Of a stretch of 64,000 bases of DNA, positions 46,813 through 57,353 are shown piece after piece. The stretch is taken from positions 187,347,947-187,411,946 of the forward strand of contig CM030366.1 of assembly GCA_017893485.1 (NCBI GenBank). Reading direction: 5' to 3'. This DNA comes from Hemerocallis citrina (taxonomy: Eukaryota; Streptophyta; Magnoliopsida; Asparagales; Asphodelaceae). Positions within the stretch are counted from its first letter, which is position 1. Each line of letters opens with the position of its first letter. Position numbers and translations under genes: made by a program. Below the pieces are notes generated by a model. That model did not search any database. It saw only the letters and a program-made list of their open reading frames with translations, and had not been told where the DNA came from.

Positions 46813-47892
46813 GAGATACTATCCATGGTTTATCTTTATCTCGTAGTAGTCATCGTGTTAGGATTAGTTCATAACGCGGGGATTGAACCCTATGAAGAGA
46901 AGACGTTAAGGGCTTGCACCGAACCTATGTAGAATGAGATGCATAGACTTCGACAAGTACGCATTAGAGAATCTGCATCTAGAGTAATTGTTTCTTGGCT
47001 TGGTTTTATGCATTTGGTTTTCTTGTTTTCCATACCTAACACTTAGTTTAGCTCCACTTGATGTTTTATGTTACCGTCATTTCGTATTTCCCATATTCTT
47101 ATTTAGTACATGTTGTATAAGAATTTATGAGGTATGATCTTTTATGTTGTTTGTTTGTTTATTTTTATATTTCTCACGCCATTTATGGCTGACCCCGTTA
47201 GTTTTGGGGGTTAGGGTTCATCTCTAGCCTCACATGTTGCACGTAGTTGCCTAGTGATGGAGATTTGGATGCTAGAGGCTTATTTGAGATAAATTAATTC
47301 TTAAGTGTTTGTGTAAAATTGTAATAACAGTTTTGAGATAAATTTGTAGTTGAGATTTTTGAATTCTGCTGTACAATGTAAGGTTTTGTTGTAATAAATG
47401 TTTGAAAATTTTAGTGGTGTTGGTTATGTTTAATATTGTATTGAAGTGGATCACTGGGAATGTGCCACATATTTTCTAAGAAATCATATTAGAAATTCGG
47501 GGTGCTACATAATCCCTATTTCTTTCTTTCATCTCCTCACTCTGCTCTACACCATAACCCTTCCTTCGATCCTAATTTATAGGGGGAGGATTCGTCCCCA
47601 ACCCCGGGGTCACCTTCATCACCAACCCCCTTTCATTTTTCTTTTCTTTTCTTTTCTTCTCATTTCTTTTGTCAGCAGAGTGAGGAGACGAATCATCTCC
47701 CTGGTGCGGTGCCGATTTTTGACGAAATGGACAACACTTCTTCCTTTCTTTTTCAAGATGAGTTCGGTGTGGTAGGCCCCCTATCCTTTCTTTTCTTCTC
47801 ATTTTTCAAAGATGCGGTGCCGATTTTTGATGAAATGGACAACACTTCTTCCTTTCTTTGTCAAGATGAGGTCGGTGTGGTGGGCCCCCTAT

Positions 47893-48255
47893 CAAATGGA
47901 GGTTCTTCTAAATATTTATTTTCTTCTAGATATTGTCTTCTTGCTGATGTATGTCGACTTATATGTCTACTAAATTCTCCATTTTCAAAGAATAACAAGG
48001 ATCTTTCATAAAAAGTTAGTTCATCAATTATTTGAACATTTATGTTACTAGTTTGACCAGAAATAACTTGATTTATTATTATAATTATTACTCGTTCTAT
48101 ACTAAAGAAAAATAATTTAAACTCATAATAATCAATAGGGCTTGTCAAACTCTAGGGATAATAAACATAAAAACTAACATTCTATCATTTTCGTGATAAC
48201 TAATCATTAATTCTCGAATTAAATCAGTATCATAATTATTATTGTTATCTTCCAT
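47893..48255 (-). pseudogene. Caulimovirid leader-region ORF, partial copy
   Basis: It starts at ATG 48255 and matches the ORF at 60949-61506 (shared YEFKLFFFSI.RVIII..NQ, TSNIN..IID.LT..ERSLLF.ENG). It has a premature stop and frame change near 48150 and is truncated at EEPPFD by the copia LTR junction. Confidence 0.8.
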
Positions 48256-49044
48256 TGATCTTCTATGTCTGATATACTCAAACTCAGTGCTTGAAACAAT
48301 AAGTAAGAAAATCAAGAGTAGGGGGAGACTTTTAAGGATACCGTGAAAAAAATCAAGAAAAAAAGTCCAACATGCTTCTGACTTAGCTAAGCCTCTTCAT
48401 CTGTTCTGTATCAGTTACTACCAGTGGATAAAATACCATTGGTATGCACCCCGATTTTAGTGCTCCTTTTACGCTCCTCCCATCTCAGGACTACTATGTT
48501 CTTCAAGAGAGCTTAGTCCAAGAGATACGTCTGGAACAACTGAGTAGCACTTTAGCACAAGCAACCACAACCTAGCTCGTTTTCTACCACTGGGTGTATG
48601 ACTCAACTATGAAGGAGGTAAATTGTTCTTTTGCAAGATCGTTCAGGTAGAGCCTTACAAAGCTGTCCCTAAAGAAAAGAAATTAGTTAGTCATACCTTA
48701 AATTGAACCAGGGCTAATATTATTTTGTTCCTTCTAGTTCTTTTAGATTAGAGAAACTAAATAAGAACAAGAACTTAGACAAGAGAACTCTTTTTTTCCT
48801 TTCAAACTTTTTACAAGCAAGCTCTCATCTTATAATATGATATGGAATTTCTCTCCTAGATTATCTATCTTTCTTCTTCTTATGTCTTCCCTTTTATAGA
48901 CTAAGGGATCAGCTTACATCCAGTTTACATGCATCACTGCTTACATCATATGTTCAATAATTGTTACAATTGCGTCACTGCTTTACACCAGTCTTCAATA
49001 ATTGCTTTGGTTACAACATGGCTTACATCATTCTCCACTTACAT

Positions 49045-49852
49045 TAGAAATAACTCTTCTTCAACTCTATCTTGTCCTTTCCCACATTGTCTACATTTGT
49101 GTTGGTGTTCTGTCTGCATCAATCTAGAGTAGTGGATAATTGTCTCTTTTGTCACAGTCATGACCTATTTATCTAGTATTTGGTACCAGCTATCAAAGAC
49201 TTCTTTCTTTGGTTGTGACTGTTTTAACTTTGCTATACTATAGAACATTATTTTTTGTGGATATGGGCTATCATAGATCCATATGTTGATGTCTCTATTT
49301 TGTATATCGTTTAGTTCACAATATATGGTTCAAAATCCCATAGCTATCCTTTATGTAATTAATATTTCAATTTCTTCAGTTTTATATGGTACGATATTAG
49401 TTGCTCCAAAAAAGAATTTGTGTAGTCATCCATGTCTTTATAATATGTTCGGCAGGGAGTTCTTTGTCATCTTCAATAAATTTCGGAATTGCTTAAAATA
49501 TCTGAACATATATTTTGGAGGCTTTTGTAAGACCAAAGTAGGTTTTAGCAGATTTATATACATCTCTTGGTAGCTGGCTAAGTTCATCACATTCTCTAGA
49601 TAGATATATGCAGTGAATAATTCATCTTTCAAATAATACTCTTAATGTCTTGGGATTTGCTCTTGGGAGTGTAATTTCTTTGTTCATATGTTGCTCAGAA
49701 ATAGTTCTGATAAATTGATTAACCTGGGTGGTCTGACATAATTTCTGAATATATTGTAATAATAAATCCTTCTTTAAATTGGAGGATTTGAGAATAAGCT
49801 CTCTTTGTGGGGTAGGTTGTATGGATGTGGAGCTTCTCTCTTGTATGGTCAT
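49045..49852 (-). pseudogene. Caulimovirid downstream ORF, decayed copy
   Basis: It matches the ORF at 59276-60289: LLQYIQKLCQTTQVNQFIRT near the start and, near 49100, a tail with EHQHKCRQCGKG. Stops at 49622 and 49438 and frame changes break it. The conserved HQHKC..C in both copies hints at a metal-binding tail. Confidence 0.8.
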
Positions 49853-49885
49853 TTTTGTGATCTCACTCGCATTTTGTGGGTTGAT

Positions 49886-50166
49886 AGGTTAAATGTAACC
49901 CTTGTTTTCGATTATATGGAATTGTACTTTTTTCTTCATATTATTGTGTCTTAAATTATTTCGTAATTTATTTTTATCAAAGTCCAACCTACTCTATAGT
50001 TTGTGAGCCCATATTAAATTCTTAATTCCTCCTAGAATTATTCATTCTATTTTCTAGCCAAATCTATTTTAATTGTTATAATTTTCTCCTAGCTTACACT
50101 ACAATTAATTTCTATTGTGCAAACTCAAATAATTTATCCATCATCTTATTTTTTTATGTAGCCCAT
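49886..50166. other. AT-rich spacer left of solo LTR
   Basis: Non-coding. It was continuous with 53334 onward before the solo LTR inserted. Confidence 0.5.
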
Positions 50167-50611
50167 TGTAATACCCCGAAAATTCTTACTATATATATAT
50201 ATACATTGTTATATATATATATATATATGTGTGTGTATGTATATGTATATGTATATGCATTGACATTACTATTATCATTTTTTTCATGCACTACACTATT
50301 AATTTTATGTTAGTATAGTTATATTTTTAAAGAAACTAGTATGTTTTCTTTTAAAAAGCCCAATATGTTTTTTTTTCTTTCTTTTAAAAGAGTCCAATAC
50401 TTTCTTTTTAGGCCCAATCCAGTTGTATTTAGGGCTTAAATGCAATTTCATAAAGTATAAGGGGTTATGTGCAAAAAGTAGGGACACCTAAGCTTCTCTA
50501 CAACCTTCCACACTCCTCTCCATCTCTCTTTTTCTTCTTTCTGCAGACACAGCCAGCAGACAACCAGCAGTAACATCAGTTTTTGTCCCCTTCTTTTCAA
50601 TATATATATGT

Positions 50612-51060
50612 GTGAAAACTACTACTACTAATATACCTACTACTACTTACTCTCCCACACTTTCTTCTTCTCTTTTCTCTCTTTTTTTCACTGCCGACAG
50701 CAGCATTTCCCTCTCCCCTTTTCTTTATTTAATTACCCTCTTCAACTTCTCTACTACTACTACTACTCACTATTACTACTACTTACTACTTCACTTCCCT
50801 TCTTCTCTCTTTTCCTTCTTTGCTGCCAGCAACAAACAAACAAGCAACAACTTTCTTTTCTTCCCTCTTTTTCTATAAAATTACTACTAATTACTACTAC
50901 TTCAACTACTAGTACTACTACTTACTACTACTTCAACTACTAGTACTTAATACCACAACTTCTACTACAACTATTCCTACTACTTAACTACAACTACTTC
51001 ACTACGACCTACAACTCCTACTACTACTACTATACCACTCTACTACTACTTTTGGATTGG
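50612..51060. repeat. (CTA)n-rich imperfect trinucleotide tract
   Basis: Many ACTACTACT runs are interspersed with CT-rich sequence, in the presumed 5' untranslated part of the solo LTR. Confidence 0.85.
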
Positions 51061-52594
51061 AACAAGAAGTTAAGAAGACTAAAGGTGCAAGGAGGAGGAG
51101 TAGCAACTTGAAGCTTGCAAACAAAAGAAATCAAAGTGGGTATTCTCCATTCCTTTTGTGTTCAATTTATGAATTTAATGATTGATGCTTGCTAGAAATT
51201 GTAGTGAAGTGTTTACTTGTGTGAATTTTATATGCCTAAATATATTAGTGAATAAATAAAGATTTGTTCTTTATGTTAAGAATGATAGTATAAGTGTAAA
51301 GATGTGATTTTGTGATGTTGTAGTGTAAAATTGTCTAACTAAATTTTCATGTTTTGATGCTTATAGTTGAAATGATTAGTAAGTTAGTATCTTGATTAGT
51401 AACTTTACATTGATAGTAAGCTACTAGCATTGTACTAATAATATTAGTAAGCTTAGTTGAAATGATTAGTATAAGTTAGTAAGTTAATATGTTAGTAAGG
51501 TAGTGAATTTGTAGAATAGCATGCTAGAATGCCATGATAGTGAGAAGTTAGAAAGTTAGAAATGTAGACTTGGCCCCGTAGTAACTCAATTGCTAACCAA
51601 TTGTTTATGGTTAGTAAACATACATTGGTAGTAAACTACTAGTTTTGTGTTAGTAAGCTTAGTTATAATGTAGTATAAAAGATTACTCCTCGAATGATTA
51701 AATTGATGTGAATACATGAAACTACACACTTGTAGTAATATGCTTAGTGGTTGTAGTTGCATGCTTAGCTAATTAGAAACTCATGGTAAAGATTTAGTAG
51801 ATTGTAGTAAAGAACTATTGGTTGCATAGAAGAGATTGTAGACATAAATACGGTGATTGATGGAATACCGTATGCTTGTGTATGCGGGTATGCATACTTG
51901 GATATTTACATATGGTAATGTTTAGTGCACATTGAGTGCACTAGTGTCGTGCATGTTGGGCCAACTTCTTAGCATGATTGGAAGCTAAGTTGGACCCAAT
52001 TAAATCTAGATGAGACTTGGTATTTGTTGCCTTAAGTGCACCATTATTGATACGCATATGGTGATATTTAGCGCGCCAAGTGCCCTTTGTCCTACATATA
52101 AGTAAATGCATTTAAGTGCATTAGTTTTATAACAAGTAACTAAACCAACTACTCTTAGTTTAATCCATACTCAAGTTAGATAATTAACTTTTGGATCTAG
52201 GTTTAAATCACCTAGTAACCCACTATCATTGAATAAGAAACTAAGTAGTATTTATTAAGAGTAAGGATAAGTGAAATAGGAGGGAAAGGACAACAATGAT
52301 GATGGAATCACGTGACCAATAAAATAAGGACAGACACTAGTTGGGGGTGTACTCACCTGTCAAGGGGATACGTGCGGCGTCGTCTCGTCTGGGACACGTG
52401 CGGCGTAATCTCGACTGTTAATTCCTGAGATTTAGTGATAGAGATATCGAAATCTAGGGGAATGGACCCCTATGAGTACGTTATGTTCTAAGTTATCCAT
52501 ATGAACAATGAGCTAGAGTGTAACTCTTAGTCTCTGGCGGAGTAGGGAAAGGCCCTGCCGATTCGCCCTAGGTTCGGATAACTTATGGTAGAGT

Positions 52595-52765
52595 CCGGGT
52601 GTGGAGAAGGACCACCGATTCCGACAGGATTGCAGCGTAGCTGGATGATCACCAACCTGTCGGGAGTGGAGAGAGACCACCGGCCGGGCAGAGTGGAGAG
52701 AGACCACCGATTCCGATAGATCGGAGTGATCACCAACTTTCGGGAGTGGAGAGAGACCACCGATC
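52595..52765. repeat. Minisatellite in second solo LTR
   Basis: Four copies of GTGGAGA.RGACCACCG with variable spacers, some followed by GATTCCGA.AG. Confidence 0.85.
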
Positions 52766-53333
52766 TGATGCAGTAGACGGAATAGACCGTATTTACTGCA
52801 GCTCTACCAGTCACTAAATAAATGTCAGGAACAGGAAGGAGTACAAGAGTAGGATGCATGGCGAGGGATTAAACCCTATCATCTGGAGAATACGAACTCG
52901 ATTTGGGGAGTATGTAGTATGGGATGCATACGTTTCCAAATCAAGTTTGCATTAGATTAAGAGCATGATGTGCATATGAATTGTGCATTAGAATCTGGAT
53001 CATGACATACACCGACACTTATGATTTGACATTCACGTTTCTTTTCTTCAGCATTAAATATTGATTGTTGAGGATTTTGGAGATTGTGGTTTTTCATCCG
53101 CGTTGCGTCAGTTGTATTCAACTGACGTGCCCACAGTTTGCTAATGCAGGATCGCTGATCGTGGAGCAGGGGACTCGAGCTGCGGAAAGCATCCAAGTGT
53201 AGGATAAAGTTTCCTTGCGCAATGTAAGTTTCTAATTTCCTGTAATTTTTTCGTGTTGTGTACTCATTGAAGTAAAGATTCTGGGTAAGTGTTACGAGCT
53301 CCCAGTATGTGGAACTCGGGGCGCTACACCCAT

Positions 53334-54169
53334 ACCCACAAACTCAACCCAAACTCCACCAGCCAAAACCCCTTCACCTCCAAAACTGAATCCAATATAA
53401 TCTATTAAAACAAATTAATAACCTACCCCACTAATTCTTAATCAATTACCTATTAATCACCCCCATTATAATTGTAACCCCTGTTCCCATTAATATGTAT
53501 TTTTCAAGTATTTTCTCGTATTTTAAATTGTTAGTATCTTGTAACTATTTGATTGTATTATTCAAACTACTTTATAAAACCCAATTGTTTATTAAGTCCA
53601 ATTTCTTATTTTTATTTTATCATTTATTAATCTGAGCCCAATTGTTTATTAAGCTCAATATCATAATTGATTTATTTAAAATGTTTTAACCCCAAGCCCA
53701 ATTGTTTTAAGCCCAAGCTCAATTGTTTAATTTAAGCTCAATCCTATAACTAATTTATTACATTATTTTTTTGAGCTCATAGACCAAGCTCAAACCCAAA
53801 CCCAGTACTTATATATATTGTATAGACTCCATCCTATATGATTATATTCTAACCCCCACATTTCTCTCACGTTCTCAACTGCCTACAACCCCTCACATCT
53901 TCTCATCCCGGAACTCCATAAGCCCCCTCATAAATCATAATTGCCCCCACTTTCTCACCCTCTCTAACTACCCATTATTATAATATATTTATTATACTAT
54001 GTTATTTTATTTATAAAAACCTCCCTTACCTGTTCTCGAGCATAGTGGGTAAATACCCCACTTTTCAAAAATATTTAGCCAAATACCCTTCTTCCAAAAC
54101 TATTTAGCCAACTACCTCTTTTAATTAAATAACCAAAAAGCAAAATTTTATATATAACCCCACTCTTTC
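53334..54169. other. AT-rich non-coding sequence upstream of viral ORFs
   Basis: No gene. It is rich in AAGCCCAATTGTTTA-like words (53575-53760) and, at 54060-54130, short repeats of AAATACCC..CTT..AAAA..ATTTAGCCAA. It lies between the two inverted viral copies; whether it is viral leader or host DNA is unclear. Confidence 0.45.
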
Positions 54170-54173
54170 CATT

Positions 54174-54517
54174 ATAAACTATAATACACCTTAACCTTAG
54201 AAAAGCTGGATAATTCACAGAAAATAAAGAAACTTAAATTAAAAAATCTTTCAAAATTCAAGATTAGACACGTTGATAAAAGATTAGTAGAAAGTAAGAA
54301 TATTGCCAGTAAAGAAATATCAGAATACCTATTACTAACAATAAAAGTAACTAATCAACTACCTAAAGAGATACAAAAATAAATAGCATACAAAGTATTA
54401 GATTACAGAAACGAAGAAGCAAGTTGGTATTACCAACGCCTACTAGCAGACAAAATAGTAGGACATGGAGCCAAAAATTTATTTAAACATACAAGACTTG
54501 GAAGAAGATTACAGCGG
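54174..54517 (+). pseudogene. Caulimovirid small first ORF
   Basis: One frame, with a single stop at about 54379, encodes a Lys-rich peptide (LEKLDNSQKIKKLK..., NQLPKEIQ, YRNEEASWYYQRLLADKIVGH, KHTRLGRRLQRS). It overlaps the start of the coat protein frame by about 50 nt, like the small ORFs ahead of the polyprotein in some caulimovirids. No ATG is seen at its start, so the start is lost or non-AUG. Function unknown. Confidence 0.5.
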
Positions 54518-55225
54518 TCCTGAAATGTTCACTGATATAAGAAAAGATTTAAGAATCATAAATAAAAATATAAAAGAATTAGGAAGATATATGACAGAAT
54601 ACCCAGAAGAAGAACTGGGCATAACAGCAGAAGGTATGCAAGAACTAGAAGCCATAACGAAGCTTAATATAAATATTCTAGAAATAGAAGATTTAATGGC
54701 AAATCCTAATTCAGAAGAAGTACAAGAAGCCTTGAAAAATCTAGATATAGCATACGAAGAAGTAAAAATGGACCAAGATAAAATTATTGAAAAACCTTCA
54801 GAAATTCCAAGTAACATGTATGAAATCTTAAGACCACCACCTCACAAAAAACCATACCAATTACCATGGAAATGGCAAAATACAAAAAGAAGAATGCAAC
54901 TAGGAAAATGTAAAGAAAAAGAAACTCCAAAATATGAACCAACAGAACACTTCGAATAAGGAATAGCAGGAAATGGAGAATGGTTAGACCTAGATTGCGT
55001 AAAAGATGTAGATAGAACAATTGAAGAATGGGTAAAAGCTTCACTAATAGTAGGATTTAGGCAAAACCTTAACGGAAATGCATTTGAAAAAATTCATAGA
55101 AGCTACCTTTATGGGAGTAGTAGCAAAATGGTGGAACGGACTAGAAGAAGAAGAAAGAAATACTATAAGAAAATCAAGACCAATTGATGATAGAGGAACT
55201 GAAGAAAGTTCAGCACAACGACTTT
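54465..55225 (+). pseudogene. Caulimovirid coat protein, N-terminal part, broken
   Basis: From ATG 54465 an acidic N-terminus (164 codons to TAA 54957) continues in the same frame after the stop (GNGEWLDLDCVKDVDRTIEEW). A frameshift near 55085 leads into the conserved coat core (an FMGVVAKWWNGL-like block in another frame). A second shift at about 55205-55226 leads to the long open frame that follows. Three lesions separate this part from the rest. Confidence 0.75.
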
Positions 55226-57353
55226 AGGTTTAAAAGAAATAATTACAAATTACGAAACAGCAATAAGAACCAAATTTAGTGTATACGATAAAGGAGAAAA
55301 ACACACTATATATAAAAAGAATCAAGCAAGATGGAGACTAAGTAACTTAGAAATATGCGACATGTGCCATTTTGACAACTATGCTTGTGAATTCCGAGAA
55401 TATTATCAAGATAGTTATTACACAAAAGAAGAACAGAGTCCAATTTTAGACTCATTCTTCCTAAAATTACCTAATCCATGGAGCATAAACATATATAGTG
55501 CATACATAAATGAGAAAGTGAATCCTGATGTAGACACTTTAGGATATAGAACACAATTTGTAAAAGATTATAGAGACAAAGTATGCCAAGAGGCTAGAGC
55601 AACAATGAAATATTATAGAACGTATAAACAAAGAATCTGCTGTGAAGATGCAAGACCAAATCATTGGGGATGCAATAATAACTATAGATATAATAACTAT
55701 AAATACACAAAGAGGAATAATCACAAATTCCAAAAATATCAACCAAAATATAGGAAAACTTTTAAGAGATATAGAAAACCTTTTAAAAAATACTTTAGAA
55801 AAATAAATAAAAATAAAAATAGGCAGTACACAAAAAATCCAAAAAAATGTACTTGTTACATATGTGGAGAGGTAGGACATATATCACCAAATTGTCCTAA
55901 AAGAATGAAAAAAGAAAATGTAAAATATGTAGAAGAAATTGAAGAAATGAATAACATAAATTATGAACCCATAGAATATGATGAAGAATGGTCAGATATA
56001 AGTGAAGATGAAGAAATAATGGTAATGGAAGAAGATAGTGGAAGTAGTGAAGGTGAAACAGAAGAATGTGAAATATACATGTTAACTGATCTAACAGAAA
56101 TAGGAGAACCCTCAGAAAGAGAAGAAAACAATGAAGAATTAAGAGAAAGAATGTGCTTTGACATACAAAAATACGATAAAATAAGAGAGACCAAATTAGA
56201 TATAAATCCAAAAGAAATCTTTAAACTACCAATATTTGAAAGAAAGAAAAGCACCATAGTAATAGCTAGGAATAATGAACAACCTATGGACATTGAACAA
56301 GCACAAGGCAAAACCATAATCCCATTAATAACAGAAAGAATAATAAGACAAGAAATGGAAAAAATAAATGAAAAAACCAGAAAAACATTAAGACACATAC
56401 ATTTAGGAGCTGTACAAATAATAATAAAAGCTTATTTTAAAGAAGGAATAAATACACCCCTCCAAATATATCTAATGGATGATAGGATAATATCAAGTAC
56501 ACAAGACGCCTTAATAGGAATAGTGCAAGGAAACCTAATGTACCAAAAGATAAAGTTCACAATAAAACCTAATTTCTCTATAAGCATGACAGAAGAAAAT
56601 AAAGATAAAAGTCTAGTCATGTATCATAAGTTATCAGGTATAGAAATGATAAAAAAAAGCAAAGTTATGAGCATACAAATAAGAAATATTTACGCGTTCA
56701 CTAGTAAGCACGAAGTAAAGAATAGAAATACGGACAATTTTAAAATAGAGCCGCTATTCAGCGAAATCATAAGATACAAACCAGCTAGAGAAAACCCTGA
56801 AATGACCATACCAAATTATATAGAATTCGACTTTAATAAAGCAAAAGAAACCGAAAAAGGAAAAGCACCACAAATAATGTTCGGAAAGAGGTCACTATCA
56901 ATAAGAAATAAACAACAAGCATTAGAAATAATACCAATAATAAATACATTAGAACACCAAAATAGTAACCAATTTAAAATAGAAATAGAATATTATGACA
57001 ACGGAAAATGGAATAAACAAATAGCCTTAGTTGACACAGGAGCTACTAATTCACATATTAAACAAACAAATATAAAAACCACTGAATTGATAACATTAGA
57101 TAACCCATATTATTACTTGGATTATTACAATAATAGACATCCAATTGTACATAAAATCATACTACCACTAAGGATAAATGGTAAAAAGAAAATGTTGTTA
57201 CACTTACATGTAGACCCAGAACAACATGTTAATGATATGTTATTAGGAATTGACTTCCTTACATCAGTACAACCTTACTCAATTCAAGAAGAAAAAATTA
57301 TAATAACAGTAAACAATGAAAGCATGGTAATAAATAGGATATCGGACAAATGA
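55226..57353 (+). CDS. Caulimovirid CP C-terminus, zinc knuckle, movement domain and first retropepsin
   Basis: One uninterrupted frame of about 700 codons. It starts in the coat protein core (LEICDMCHFDNYACEF, LPNPWS), passes a Lys/Arg/Tyr-rich RNA-binding region and the knuckle CYICGEVGHISPNC, then a very acidic stretch. A 30K-superfamily movement domain follows (RHIHLGAVQIIIKAYF..GINTPLQIYLMDDR..., ALIGIVQGNL). The C-terminal 130 residues form a retropepsin-like domain with IALVDTGATNSH and MLLGIDFL. It ends TGA at 57351-57353, overlapping the next ATG as ATGA. The movement and retropepsin parts show no stop. The start is arbitrary because the true start is upstream beyond the lesions. Confidence 0.8.

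Larger units (their letters stand above)
44673..47509 (+). mobile_element. Solo LTR, Tekay-like, TSD TAATC
   Basis: It begins TGTAGAACCCCG and ends GGGGTGCTACA. TAATC is duplicated at 44668-44672 and 47510-47514. It has a TATA-like box TATATAAG (45153-45160), AGTCGACT pairs (45845-46188), a CTCCGGAATTATC minisatellite (46540-46810) and the shared GGGGATTGAACCCTA block (near 46880). No coding sequence. The intact duplication shows it formed by recombination between the LTRs of a complete element. Confidence 0.92.
34602..47892 (-). mobile_element. Ty1/copia retrotransposon 2, host of nested insertions
   Basis: Read on the minus strand: 5' LTR (47892-44336, split by a solo LTR), primer-site region ending TGGTATTAAAGC just inside, gag-protease-integrase (44243-42105), a short connecting piece (41598-41344), a missing reverse transcriptase, RNase H (35727-35193) and 3' LTR (35192-34602). 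A Tekay-like gypsy element occupies 35728-41343, where the reverse transcriptase should be. The LTR tips are TGTCGG...CCCTAACA. The right outer edge is truncated against caulimovirid sequence at 47892. Confidence 0.82.
44336..47892 (-). repeat. Copia 2, 5' LTR, split by solo LTR
   Basis: 44336-44672 and 47515-47892 together match the 3' LTR at 34602-35192. The right part contains a local duplication of about 108 bp (GCGGTGCCGATTTTTGA.GAAATGGACAAC, near 47707 and 47815). The outer tip is lost: the sequence passes directly into caulimovirid DNA at GATAG|GGGGCCC (minus strand). Confidence 0.8.
47893..49885 (-). mobile_element. Endogenous caulimovirid, inverted partial copy
   Basis: The minus strand carries, in viral order, the downstream ORF (49852-49045), a TATA promoter (TATAAAAG, 48891-48898 on plus as CTTTTATA), a leader, and a second ORF (48255-47893). 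This is the same order and sequence family as 59380-61360 on the plus strand, but inverted and more decayed. It is cut at 47893 by copia 2 and ends near 49885. Confidence 0.82.
50167..53328 (+). mobile_element. Solo LTR, Tekay-like, TSD CCCAT
   Basis: It begins TGTAATACCCCG and ends CTCGGGGCGCTACA. CCCAT is duplicated at 50162-50166 and 53329-53333. A long (CTA)n-rich stretch (about 50612-51060) follows the presumed transcription start. It has its own minisatellite (GTGGAGAGAGACCACCG, about 52595-52765), the AGGGATTAAACCCTA block (near 52865) and a perfect hairpin CGTCAGTTG-TATT-CAACTGACG (53106-53127). Non-coding. Confidence 0.92.

Noticed and set aside
54509..56398. Minus-strand ORFs opposite the viral polyprotein, rich in Leu/Ile/Phe
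   Set aside because: Antisense of an AT-rich Lys/Glu-rich gene; hydrophobic composition is an artefact.
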